Shown here: positions 35,254 to 43,969 of the stretch, piece after piece | Numbering within the stretch: position 1 is the stretch's first letter | Layout: each line of letters opens with the position of its first letter | NCBI GenBank assembly: GCA_045806965.1 | Contig: JBJMIG010000054.1 | Span: 1-64,000 of the forward strand | Length of the DNA: 64,000 nucleotides | Direction: 5' to 3' | Origin: DASYTH01 sp045806965 | GTDB taxonomy: Bacteria > Actinomycetota > Actinomycetes > Mycobacteriales > Pseudonocardiaceae | The notes under the pieces: generated by a model | The model's database searches: none | Told to the model about the DNA's origin: nothing | The model's input: only the letters and a program-made list of their open reading frames with translations | Made by a program: the position numbers and the translations under genes

Positions 35254-35314
35254 GGTACAGCGCAAGGTGACATTACGGCGCTTCTATCAGCGGAATGTCA
35301 CCTTGCGCTGTACC
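35254..35314. repeat. Palindromic repeat element, copy 3
   Basis: Arms of 21 bases (35254-35274 and 35294-35314) flank a 19-base loop with the same CGCTTCTATCAGCGG core and the same orientation as copies 1 and 2. The terminal CC of the shared arm sequence is replaced by AC here, opening the loop. It lies between two genes reading in the same direction. Confidence 0.84.
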
Positions 35315-35343
35315 GGGTGGGACCGGTCGGCGATCCTGGTCAA

Positions 35344-37923
35344 GTGCGTGAGCCGGCGGTGCATCGGACGATCCTGGTGGTGGACATCGAGAGTTTCGGC
35401 GACCCGTCCCGTTCCGATCGTGACCGGGTGTGGATGCGCGATGCCCTGTACCGGACGTTGTCGGAGTCCTTCGACGGCGCCGGCATCGGGTGGTCCTCCT
35501 GCGATCAGGAGGATCGTGGCGACGGTGTGCTGGTCGTCGTCCCTCCCACGGTGGCCAAGAGCCTCCTCGTCGAGTCGCTGCCAGCGTTGCTCGAGGCGGG
35601 GCTGCTGGCCCATAACTCCTCGGCTGCTCCCGCGCTGCGGATCTGCCTACGAATGGCGTTGCACGCTGGGGAAGTTCGCTATGACAAGCACGGAGTGGTT
35701 GGCACGGCAGTCAACCACGCCTTCCGCCTGCTCGACGCTCCGCCGTTCAAGTCCGCCCTGGCCGAGTCCGACGGCGTGCTCGGTGTGATCACTTCGTCCT
35801 GGTTCTACGAGGAAGTTGTCTGGCACAGCACTGTCCGCGACGCATATGTCTCGATTCCGGTCTCGGTCAAGGAAACCACCACCATCGCGTGGGCCTGGCT
35901 ACCCGGCACGGTGCCCATATCGGGTTCGCGTAACCCGGTCCCGCGGCAACTCCCGGTGCGCCATCGGCGGTTCGTTGGCCGTCAACTCGAGCTTGATCAG
36001 CTCGGCACCCTGCTCGGCGCCGCCGCATCGGAGAGCGGCACGGTGATCATCACGGCGATCGCCGGCACCGCGGGCATCGGAAAGACCGCGCTGGCAATGC
36101 ATTGGGCGCACCGAATCAAGGATCGTTTCCCCGACGGTCAGCTCCACGTCAACCTTCGCGGTTTCGACCCGCACGCTCCCGTCGACCCGAGCCAGGCCCT
36201 CCACGGTTTCCTCGAAGCCCTCGGCGTTGTCCCCTCCGGCATCCCCAGCGACCTCGAAGCTCGGGCCGCGTTGTACCGCAGCGTCGCGGCCGACCATCGC
36301 CTCCTGATCATGCTCGACAACGCCGCCTCCGCCGACCAGGTTCGCCCTCTGTTGCCCAACACCCCCACCTGCCTCGTGATCGTGACCAGCCGCAACCGCC
36401 TCGACGGTCTCATGGTCCGCGAAGGCGCCAGCCGCATCGCCCTCGACGTGCTCCCTGCCTCCGACGCCCGCGACCTCCTCGCCCAGCGGATCACGCCCGA
36501 GCGCCTCACCGCCGAACCCAAAGCCGCATCGGCCCTGATCAGCCTCTGCGCCCGCCTGCCGCTGGCCCTGAGCATCGTGGCCGCCCGCGCCGCCAACCAC
36601 CCACTCGCGGGCCTCGTCAGGCAACTCGAAGATGAGCGCAACCGCCTCGATGCCCTCAACCTAGGCGATCCCGACCTCGACATCCGAGCGGTGTTCTCCT
36701 GGTCCTACCACGCCCTCTCACCCGAAGCCGCCCACCTCTTCCGCCTTCTGGGCCTGCACCCCGGGCCCGACATCGACCACCTCGCCTGCGGAGCCCTGAT
36801 GGACCGGCCCCCGCTCACCGAGCTCACCACCGCCAACCTTCTCGACGAATACCGCCCGAACCGGTTCCGATTCCACGACCTTCTCCGCACCTACGCCGCT
36901 GAATGTGCTGAACGTGACGAACCACCAGCCGAGCGGCACAGCGCGATACTGCACATTATCGACTACTACGCGGCGACCGCGACACTCGCCGATTTTCGCA
37001 TCGCGCCATGTCGAGACGGCGTGGTCCGTACCGAACCGGTTTCCGCAGATTTGCCGGCCATTGCCACGGCACGGGCGGCGATGGACTGGTTTATGACTGA
37101 AAATGATACATTGCTCGCGATGATCACATTAGCCGCCAAGCTTGGGTTCGGCGCACGTGTGGACCAACTCGCCTGGGCCTGCGACACATTCCTCGGTCGC
37201 ACCGGGCAACGCCACGAGCGTGTCGCCGCCAGCCAGATGGCCCTGGAAGCCGTTCGACGTTCCGGTGATCTCGGCGCCCAAATCAGAAACCTGTGGTCGC
37301 TGTCTCGAACGATCGCACGTATGGGTCATTTTGCCGAGGCGGCCGAATGTCTTGCCGAGGCGTCTGATTTGAACCAGACCCTTGGCGACGAATACCACCA
37401 GATTGCGATCCATCTGGCGTACGTCCAGCTACTGGACATTCAGAAGCGGCACGTCGATGCGATACCCCACGCGCGGAGGGCGCTGGACCTTGCCCGACAC
37501 ACGCCGAGCCCCATGTACCGCGCGGACGCCTTAACCGCGGTGAGTTGGGACCAAGCTTGGCTGGGACACAGCGCCGAGGCGCTGTCTCGGTGCGAACAAG
37601 CCCTCGAGATCTATTCAGGAATCGGCCATCCCGAAGGCAAGGCATATGCCCTCCATGTTCTCGGCTTCATTCACCAGCAGTTGGGCAACTACGCACAAGC
37701 CATTCGCTGCTGTGAGCGTTCCATAGAGATCAATCGCGAGTTGGGTTCTCGATACTGGGAGGCAGTCGTGCTGGATCGCCTCGGCGCCGTGTATCACGCC
37801 TTCGGCGAGCGTCAGCTTGCCCAATTGGCCTGGCGGCAAGCTTTCGGCATCCTCGACACCCTCCGCCATCCCGACGCTGAGGCCATGAAGAAGCACTTGA
37901 CGGCTGAGGTAGATGGATTGTGA
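35344..37923 (+). CDS. STAND ATPase with nucleotide-cyclase-like N-terminus
   Basis: This 859-residue protein begins with a cyclase-homology-like domain (ILVVDIESFGD, then QEDRGDGVLVVVP and RMALHAGEV-GVVGTAVNHAFRL) over about 180 residues, of the degenerate type seen in actinomycete signal proteins. An NB-ARC ATPase follows (GTAGIGKTALA near 241-251, LLIMLDNA), with tetratricopeptide repeats to the end. Such STAND proteins act in signal-gated regulation or phage defence. GTG at 35344 is chosen as nearest the domain; the ribosome site is weak. The start lies 30 bases from repeat copy 3. Confidence 0.82.
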   Translation: MREPAVHRTILVVDIESFGDPSRSDRDRVWMRDALYRTLSESFDGAGIGWSSCDQEDRGDGVLVVVPPTVAKSLLVESLPALLEAGLLAHNSSAAPALRICLRMALHAGEVRYDKHGVVGTAVNHAFRLLDAPPFKSALAESDGVLGVITSSWFYEEVVWHSTVRDAYVSIPVSVKETTTIAWAWLPGTVPISGSRNPVPRQLPVRHRRFVGRQLELDQLGTLLGAAASESGTVIITAIAGTAGIGKTALAMHWAHRIKDRFPDGQLHVNLRGFDPHAPVDPSQALHGFLEALGVVPSGIPSDLEARAALYRSVAADHRLLIMLDNAASADQVRPLLPNTPTCLVIVTSRNRLDGLMVREGASRIALDVLPASDARDLLAQRITPERLTAEPKAASALISLCARLPLALSIVAARAANHPLAGLVRQLEDERNRLDALNLGDPDLDIRAVFSWSYHALSPEAAHLFRLLGLHPGPDIDHLACGALMDRPPLTELTTANLLDEYRPNRFRFHDLLRTYAAECAERDEPPAERHSAILHIIDYYAATATLADFRIAPCRDGVVRTEPVSADLPAIATARAAMDWFMTENDTLLAMITLAAKLGFGARVDQLAWACDTFLGRTGQRHERVAASQMALEAVRRSGDLGAQIRNLWSLSRTIARMGHFAEAAECLAEASDLNQTLGDEYHQIAIHLAYVQLLDIQKRHVDAIPHARRALDLARHTPSPMYRADALTAVSWDQAWLGHSAEALSRCEQALEIYSGIGHPEGKAYALHVLGFIHQQLGNYAQAIRCCERSIEINRELGSRYWEAVVLDRLGAVYHAFGERQLAQLAWRQAFGILDTLRHPDAEAMKKHLTAEVDGL

Positions 37924-37994
37924 GCCGATTGACCTGGTCGCGTCTGTGGGCAGCGCGCGCCCGCCGGCGGAGGCATACGAGCGGTACACCGTGT

Positions 37995-38713
37995 TCATGC
38001 TGTTGGTGACCCGGCCCGCGCAAGAGCTTTGGCGTGTGACACAAGGTCCGCGTTGGAGCTGGCGAGGGTGCCGTCGGGCAGGTGCAGGGTGTCCTCGAGG
38101 CCGATACGGGTGGCCAGGCCACGGGCGATCGCCTCGCGCAGCACGGGCCATGCGGTGGGATTCTGGCCGTGTAGGAGCAGCGGAGCCCGGGTCCAGGCCA
38201 ATGCGTCGAGCAGGTCGGTGGCGGTGCCGGCGTCCTGCACCTCGGCGAGGACACGGACCGTGCCCGGCGGAATACCGCTGGCACGCAAGGCTTCCGCCGC
38301 CTGACGGTGAAACACGCCGAGTTCGATGCCGATACCCGCCGCATGCAGGGCCGCACAGACACCGGTCCAGCCATCCTCGTGGACGTTGACCGAAGCCACG
38401 TCCGGTCGACCGGCGCCCAGCGCTGCCCACGCCCTGACGATGCCACGCCGAATGGCCGGATCAGGCTGGATCCACGCGCCGGTGCTCACGCCGATCTCGA
38501 CTCCCGCAACCACCGCCCGCACCGCTTCGACGGTAGCGGCGACGCCGCCCCCGTCGAGCGTCTCCACGCCGCGCCCGTCGCGCGGGTGCAGGTGCAACCA
38601 CCCCACACCCAACCCAACGACCTCCGCAGCGGCCCCGCGACCCGCTCGGGAGTCAACGGCACCGCCGGATGCTCGGCAGCCGACCGGGTGCCATTGAGGC
38701 AGCACTGCAACAT
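37995..38713 (-). pseudogene. BKACE (beta-keto acid cleavage enzyme) with frameshift
   Basis: The first 25 codons from ATG at 38713 read MLQCCLNGTRSAAEHPAVPL, the family N-terminus. The rest of the enzyme, from AAAEVVGLGVGWLHLHPRDG to the C-terminus, is in another frame. Frames would join (ERVAGAAAEVV) if the CCCC run at 38633-38636 had one more base. The remainder contains the BKACE metal motif HLHPRD, SVNVHEDGW and GLEDTLHLPDG. It is either a disrupted gene or a sequencing error in a homopolymer. BKACE enzymes condense beta-keto acids with acetyl-CoA. Confidence 0.72.
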
Positions 38714-38826
38714 GGCACCGACGCTACAACCCCAGATCGTTGGCCACGAAGTCCGGCGGATGTCCTACCGGGGCAGCGCGAGTGTGGCGGGCCGTTGAGT
38801 TTCTTGGCCCGCCACAGCGCTAGGTG

Positions 38827-39300
38827 CTACGAGCCGAACCTGGCACAGTGCCCGATTCCGCCGTCGTCGGCGAAGAAGTTGATGTTGGCGCGGGTCTCGG
38901 ATCCGTATACACCGTCGTGGCTGATGGTGGAGACCGTTTTTTGCGCGGCCGTCAGCGCCGCCTTGGTGAGCCCACCGAAGTCACCGTCCAGTTCCAGTTT
39001 GGGTGAGAACTTCGATTGGTGTCCTCGGGTCGTCGACCCCGACCAGTAGCAGTCGTTCAAGTTGCTCTGCAACGTCTTGACAGCCTCGCTGTTGTCGCCG
39101 GATTCGAGGAAGCAGTTGATCTTCCCCGTGTTGTTGCCGATCGTCGGCATGTTGAAGGTGAGGCTGCCGTGCGAGATCAGCGTGTCACTACTGCAGACAG
39201 TGGCGGCGCTGGCCGGCGTCGCGAGCGCGACCGGGACGAGCAGGCCGCCGATGATCGCGGCGCAGACGGCCAGGCCGCGGAGTCTTCCGGATGATGTCAC
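38827..39300 (-). CDS. Secreted peptidoglycan-binding-domain protein
   Basis: This 157-residue protein has a signal peptide (LRGLAVCAAIIGGLLVPVAL, likely cleavage after ASA) and a mature domain with the PG_binding_1 pattern: SEAVKTLQSNLNDCYW, LDGDFGGLTKAALTAAQKT and DGVYGSETRANI. Three or four cysteines may form disulphides (VCSSD, NCFLE, DCYW, HCARF). GGGGAG precedes GTG at 39300. It probably sits at the cell wall, with unknown function. Confidence 0.83.
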   Translation of the reverse strand: MTSSGRLRGLAVCAAIIGGLLVPVALATPASAATVCSSDTLISHGSLTFNMPTIGNNTGKINCFLESGDNSEAVKTLQSNLNDCYWSGSTTRGHQSKFSPKLELDGDFGGLTKAALTAAQKTVSTISHDGVYGSETRANINFFADDGGIGHCARFGS

Positions 39301-39436
39301 TTGGGCTCCCCTGGTTGAGCGGGCTGTCGAGGTTCCGGCAGGTTCATGCGCTCTCATTGACTTCTTTCCCTTCCTTTGTGCATGCCGTGATGGCGGCTCC
39401 GGCTTGGTGAACGGCCTTTGGCGTCACCGTGAATAT

Positions 39437-39583
39437 TCATTCCTCCACAAAGGGCATCGGGATGTCAGGTGCGCAGGTCCGACTCGGGCCCACCCAGAGG
39501 CCACCCCGTGTCGTCGCGACCCGCCTCATGCGCGCCGAGGAGGCGAACCTCGTCGCCGCACCATCATCAGTGATCTCGGTCAT
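39437..39583 (-). CDS. Possible small peptide, 48 aa, uncertain
   Basis: The frame begins MTEITDDGAATRFASSARMR and ends TCAPDIPMPFVEE, with GAGGAG ten bases before the ATG. Leader-like and core-like halves give a vague RiPP-precursor look, but no modifying enzyme is adjacent. It lies in the divergent spacer between the peptidoglycan-binding protein and the STAND gene. Could be chance. Confidence 0.25.
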   Translation of the reverse strand: MTEITDDGAATRFASSARMRRVATTRGGLWVGPSRTCAPDIPMPFVEE

Positions 39584-39668
39584 TTCTCGGGTGCTCCTCT
39601 CCCCGGTGCCCCGTGTGATGGGCCATTCCACTGCCTGGTTGACCCCGGCTCGCCCGTGCGGGAAACTT

Positions 39669-39695
39669 CTGGACGTTCCTGGACGATCCTGGACG
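39669..39695 (+). promoter_or_regulatory. Three direct repeats CTGGACG, 10-bp spacing
   Basis: CTGGACG occurs at 39669, 39679 and 39689, one helical turn apart, beginning 49 bases before the STAND gene start. Spaced heptamer direct repeats are the layout of SARP-type operators, although those usually have 11-bp periods. It may be the operator for autoregulation of the next gene. Confidence 0.45.
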
Positions 39696-39717
39696 AACTG
39701 GCCGTGGGGATGGCTGG

Positions 39718-42462
39718 GTGCACGACGTGCCTGGGGGCCCGGACCCGCGCCGGGTGGGGAATCTCGAAGGTCTGGCTCGTGAGCTGGATCTTCTTCGTCG
39801 GCGCGCGGCTCGGGGTTCTCGCAAGAGCCGGGTCACCTTCACCGACCTGGCGGACCGGTTGGAGCTACCCAGGTCAACCGTGCACACCTACGTGGCGGCC
39901 AGGACATTGCCGCCAGTGGAGGTGCTGGACCGCATCGTGATCGAGCTCGGCGCTTCACCGGCCGAACAGTCGCTGTGGGGCGAGGCCTGGTACCGAATCG
40001 CTGGCCACCTGCACGAGCGGCGACACCCCGGGCCAACGAAGCTGTCCTCCCCGCCAAGGCAGCTGCCCCCGGACGTTGCCGACTTCACGGGCCGGCAGGA
40101 GGCGCTGGCGGCCCTGGACAGCGTGCTGACGAGACACGGCACGGTGGTGGTCTCGGCCGTCGCGGGCATGGCGGGCGTCGGGAAGACGGCGCTCGCCGTG
40201 CACTGGGCGCACCGGGTGGCGGACCGGTTCCCCGACGGCCAGCTGTACGTGAACCTCCACGGGTACGACGTGCGCGAGCCCCGACGGCCGGCGGACGTTC
40301 TCGGCGGCTTCCTTCGCGCGCTCGGCGTCCCGGGGGACAACCTGCCGCAGGACGTCGAGGAGCGCACCGCGCGGTTCCGCACGGCTCTTGCCGGCCGGCG
40401 CGTGCTGGTGTTGCTGGACAACGCTGGAAACGCCGAACAGGTACGCGACCTGCTACCCGCCACGCCCGGCTGCCTGGTGGTGATCACCAGCCGGGATGCG
40501 CTGGCCGGTCTCGTGGCCAGGGACGGCGCCCGGCGGGTGGACCTCGACCTTCTGCCCGAGCAGGACTGCCTGCAACTCCTGCGCACACTGCTCGGCCCGC
40601 GGGTGGACGCCGACCCGGACGCGGCGGGCGAACTGACCCGGCGCTGCGCACGCCTGCCTCTGGCGCTGCGTGTCGCCGCGGAACTCGTACGGGACCGGGA
40701 GACGCTCGCGGGGGTGGCCGCCGATCTCGGGGACGCGCAGCGGCGGCTCGACCTCCTCGACGCGGGCGGTGACGTGTGGAGCGCGGTCCGCACCGTGTTC
40801 GCCTGGTCCTACCGGCAGCTGCCCGACCGGGCCGCCGAGCTGTTCCGGCTGTTTCCCGCCAACCCCGGGCCGGACCTGGACGTCTACGGCGTCGCCGCGC
40901 TGGTCGCCGCGGACGTCCGCGAGGCCACCGCGCTGCTGGCGGTACTCCGGCGCGCGCACCTGGTGACAGTCCACCGGCCGGGCAGGTACGCGATGCACGA
41001 CCTGTTGCGCGACTACGCAGCCGAGCTGGCGGCCGCGGGCCGTGCCGAGGCGCTGGACCGGTTGCTGGACCATTACCAGTTCTGCGCCACGACAGCCATG
41101 GACACCTGCTACCCCTCCGAACGAGACCGCAGGCCGCGGGTGAGCGCGCCGGACACACCGGCGCCCCCGCTGAGCCGCCCGGACGAGGCCAAGGCTTGGC
41201 TGGACGCCGAACGGGACAACCTGGTGGGCACGGTCGTGCACGCCGCGCAGCAGGGGGAACCGGCCAGGGCCTGCCTGCTGGCCGCGACGCTGTGGCGATA
41301 CCTGGACAGCGGCAGCCACCACGACCAGGCGTTGACGGTCCACAACCACGCTCTGGTAGCCGCGCGAGCGGCGGCCAACGGACCCGCCGAGGCAACGGCA
41401 CTGCGCAACTTGAGCACCGTGTGGCGCAACATCGGCGACTATGAACAGTCGCTGGCACATGCCCGCGCCTCTCTCGCCGTGTGGCGCCAGGTGGGTGACG
41501 AGGCCGGCGAGGCGGCCGCACTCAACAGCATCGCCATCGTTTCCGGCCAGCTCGCCCGGTTCACCGAGGCCTTCGAGCACTATGAACGCGCGCTGGCCAT
41601 ACGCCGCCGCCTCGGTGACCGCCGCGCCGAGGCGGCCGTGTTGCTCAACATGGCGTACTGCCGCATGGAGGCGGGCTGGTACGAACACGTCCAGGAATAC
41701 CTGGAGTCGGCCCGCGCACTGTTCCAGGAGGTCGGCGACCGCCTCGGTGAGGTGCACGCCGAGTACAACCTGGGCTCCCTGCACCGAAGGCTGGCGCGCT
41801 ACCCCCAGGCGATCGACCATCACAGGCGGTGCCTGACGGCGTACCGGGAGATGGGTCAGTGGGACTGCGAGGCCCGTGCGCAGAACAGCCTGGCGCTCGA
41901 CCACACCCAAGCGGACCGGCCCGAGGAGGCCGTGCATTGGCACCAACAGGCGCTGGACAGCGCGGTCGAGCACCGAAACCGCGGCGTGCAGGTGGACATC
42001 CTCAACGCCTACGGCGACACCCTGTGCGCCGCTGGCCGGACAGCCGAGGCGCGCGCCAAACACCGTGCGGCGAGCATCCTGGCCGAGGAACTGGGCAACA
42101 AACTCGCCCACGCACACGCGCTGGCCGGTATCGCGAAGACATTCGAAGCCGATGGCGAGACGGAGGAGGCGGTGCGCCGGCGGCAGGAAGCAGACACGCT
42201 GTTCGCCGAACTCGGCGTCACCGACCCCGGCCACGTCCCCCCGGTCCACGCCGGGCGGCAGGCAGAATCCGCGGCGCCCCTGCGACTCATCGGCGTCGGC
42301 CGCACGTCGACCGGGGTGCGGTCCGTCAGTCAGGCGGCGGCGCCGGCTGACCTACCGTCCACTTCGGACGGAGAGCGCCGGCCTACGAGCGTGGGCCCCG
42401 CCATCCCAGTCCGGTCCCGTGGCCGTCGTGACGACGAACACCGCCATGATTCGGCACGGTAG
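39718..42462 (+). CDS. STAND regulator: XRE-type HTH, NB-ARC, TPR
   Basis: This 914-residue protein has a helix-turn-helix N-terminus (VTFTDLADRLELPRSTVHTY near residues 39-58), an NB-ARC ATPase (GMAGVGKTALA near 150, VLVLLDNA near 227, LPLALRVAAELV near 318) and about eight tetratricopeptide repeats. A low-complexity tail ends at residue 914. AfsR-related STAND proteins with such a helix-turn-helix probably regulate transcription. GTG at 39718 is provisional; GTG at 39751 would also give an intact domain. The three direct repeats upstream suggest autoregulation. Confidence 0.87.
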   Translation: MHDVPGGPDPRRVGNLEGLARELDLLRRRAARGSRKSRVTFTDLADRLELPRSTVHTYVAARTLPPVEVLDRIVIELGASPAEQSLWGEAWYRIAGHLHERRHPGPTKLSSPPRQLPPDVADFTGRQEALAALDSVLTRHGTVVVSAVAGMAGVGKTALAVHWAHRVADRFPDGQLYVNLHGYDVREPRRPADVLGGFLRALGVPGDNLPQDVEERTARFRTALAGRRVLVLLDNAGNAEQVRDLLPATPGCLVVITSRDALAGLVARDGARRVDLDLLPEQDCLQLLRTLLGPRVDADPDAAGELTRRCARLPLALRVAAELVRDRETLAGVAADLGDAQRRLDLLDAGGDVWSAVRTVFAWSYRQLPDRAAELFRLFPANPGPDLDVYGVAALVAADVREATALLAVLRRAHLVTVHRPGRYAMHDLLRDYAAELAAAGRAEALDRLLDHYQFCATTAMDTCYPSERDRRPRVSAPDTPAPPLSRPDEAKAWLDAERDNLVGTVVHAAQQGEPARACLLAATLWRYLDSGSHHDQALTVHNHALVAARAAANGPAEATALRNLSTVWRNIGDYEQSLAHARASLAVWRQVGDEAGEAAALNSIAIVSGQLARFTEAFEHYERALAIRRRLGDRRAEAAVLLNMAYCRMEAGWYEHVQEYLESARALFQEVGDRLGEVHAEYNLGSLHRRLARYPQAIDHHRRCLTAYREMGQWDCEARAQNSLALDHTQADRPEEAVHWHQQALDSAVEHRNRGVQVDILNAYGDTLCAAGRTAEARAKHRAASILAEELGNKLAHAHALAGIAKTFEADGETEEAVRRRQEADTLFAELGVTDPGHVPPVHAGRQAESAAPLRLIGVGRTSTGVRSVSQAAAPADLPSTSDGERRPTSVGPAIPVRSRGRRDDEHRHDSAR

Positions 42463-42583
42463 CCGCCGCGTGCTGTGTCGTCGCCCGGTGCCCTCCGGGG
42501 CCGTGACAGTCGCGGACGACCGACCGGCCCCGGTCAAACCCGCCGGGTTCGGTGCCCGGACGGCATGGTGCTTCAATCAGGCG

Positions 42584-43039
42584 GTGCCCGCCGACACCGA
42601 ACCTGTCAAGGTCGTGACCGCCCACCGCGAGATCGCGGCCAGCGCCGAAGAGATCTTCGAGCTGATCGCGGACCCGTCGCAACAGCCGCGGTGGGACGGC
42701 AACGACAATCTCGCCGAAGCTCCCACCGGCCAGCGCGTCCGAGGCACGGGGGAGACGTTCACGATGACGCTCACCCGAGGCAGCGTCCGGGACAACCACG
42801 TGGTGGAGTTCGAGGAGGGCCGGCGCATCGCCTGGCGCCCGTCGGAACCGGGTCGCGAGCCGCCCGGGCACCTGTGGCGGTGGGAGCTTGAACCCCTCGG
42901 CGCGGCACGTACCAGGGTCACCCACACCTACGACTGGTCCCGCCTGACCGACCCGAAACGCCTCGACCGCGCCCGCGCCACGACCCGGGACAAGCTCCGT
43001 GCCTCCCTCGACCGGCTCGCCGAACTCGCCGAATCGTGA
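42584..43039 (+). CDS. SRPBCC/polyketide-cyclase-like protein
   Basis: This 151-residue START/SRPBCC-fold protein reads VVTAHREIAASAEEIFELIA, PSQQPRWDGNDNL, then RIAWRPSEPG and ARTRVTHTYDWSRL. These are hydrophobic-cavity proteins used as cyclases, lipid or ligand binders, or simple ligand sensors. GTG at 42584 gives the domain start. It is downstream of the STAND gene with 121 bases between and is followed by a strong hairpin. Ligand unknown. Confidence 0.82.
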   Translation: MPADTEPVKVVTAHREIAASAEEIFELIADPSQQPRWDGNDNLAEAPTGQRVRGTGETFTMTLTRGSVRDNHVVEFEEGRRIAWRPSEPGREPPGHLWRWELEPLGAARTRVTHTYDWSRLTDPKRLDRARATTRDKLRASLDRLAELAES

Positions 43040-43153
43040 CCGGCGCAGCCGATCAGCACTCCACGACGGCGAGCCGGGGCGGCGTGCCCGCTGCCCGGTC
43101 AGCAATGCCAACACCGTTCGGGCCATCGAAGCCGCGCGGTGTGACCGGCGCCA

Positions 43154-43185
43154 GGCCCGCTCCTGCTGGGCTGGGGGAGCGGGCC
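43154..43185 (+). terminator. Terminator after SRPBCC gene
   Basis: Ten-base perfect arms GGCCCGCTCC and GGAGCGGGCC flank a 12-base loop, and GTGACCGG (43141) and CCGGTGAC extend it with one mismatch. It lies 115 bases after the SRPBCC stop. Confidence 0.6.
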
Positions 43186-43303
43186 CGCACCGGTGACCGC
43201 TTGCCTGCGGGTGCGGTTCACACCGCCGGTTCGACAACGGCGCTACCACGATTCTGACTGGACTCCGGGCGTGCGGACAGTCCGGCCGCGACACCGACCG
43301 ACC

Positions 43304-43816
43304 ATGGCCATTACGGTGTCCGTGATGAGGCTGGAGATGATGACCGCGGATGATGTCGAACTGCGGCTGCGGACGGAGACCGACCCGGTGATGATGGCTG
43401 AGCTGGGTGGACCCCGGTCGCCGGCAGACATTGAGCGCTCGCACGCGAGGTCGCTGGCTGTGGCCGCCGAGGGCCGGTGCTGGCCGCTCAAGGTGATCCC
43501 GGACGGTTCGACCTCGACCGCAGGCGTGGTTGAGGTTTTTGAGTCCTCCCATGTAGGCGAGACGATCTACGAGATCGGGTGGGTGGTCTTTCCCGAGTTT
43601 CAGAACCGGGGAGTCGCCAGTCAGGCCGTTCGGGCGGTGCTGGGCAAAGCGCGGGCGGAGCGGACGTTCGGCCGGATCCACGCCTTCCCCGCAGTGACGA
43701 ACGGCCCGTCCAACAAGATCTGCGAGAAGAACGGGTTCGCGCATCTGGGAGAGTGCGAGTTCCGGTTCGGCGGACGCCTCCTACGCAGCAACCACTGGCA
43801 GATCGAGCTTTTCTGA
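43304..43816 (+). CDS. GNAT acetyltransferase, RimJ/RimL type
   Basis: This 170-residue enzyme starts MAITVSVMRLEMMTADDVEL, then carries YEIGWVVFPEFQNRGVASQA (acetyl-CoA loop) and GRIHAFPAVTNGPSNKICEK, the RimJ/L pattern. ATG at 43304 is chosen; GTG or ATG six codons later is equally possible, as the ribosome site is weak. Substrate unknown. It converges on the SARP gene at the left edge of the biosynthetic cluster. Confidence 0.83.
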   Translation: MAITVSVMRLEMMTADDVELRLRTETDPVMMAELGGPRSPADIERSHARSLAVAAEGRCWPLKVIPDGSTSTAGVVEVFESSHVGETIYEIGWVVFPEFQNRGVASQAVRAVLGKARAERTFGRIHAFPAVTNGPSNKICEKNGFAHLGECEFRFGGRLLRSNHWQIELF

Positions 43817-43923
43817 GGTTCCGAGCCACGCTGCCGGCGCTCGGCGGCCGCGCGGATGCGGCTGACCACAGCCGGCGGTCACCTGACCTCGTGCACGTCC
43901 ACCACCAATGACGCTTGCTGATT

Positions 43924-43939
43924 CACCTGTTGTCAGGTG
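43924..43939. terminator. Short hairpin between convergent genes
   Basis: CACCTG and CAGGTG flank a TTGT tetraloop between the convergent GNAT and SARP genes. Probably a weak bidirectional terminator. Confidence 0.35.
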
Positions 43940-43969
43940 GCCAGGTGTACCCGTTGGCGCCGAGGAAAC

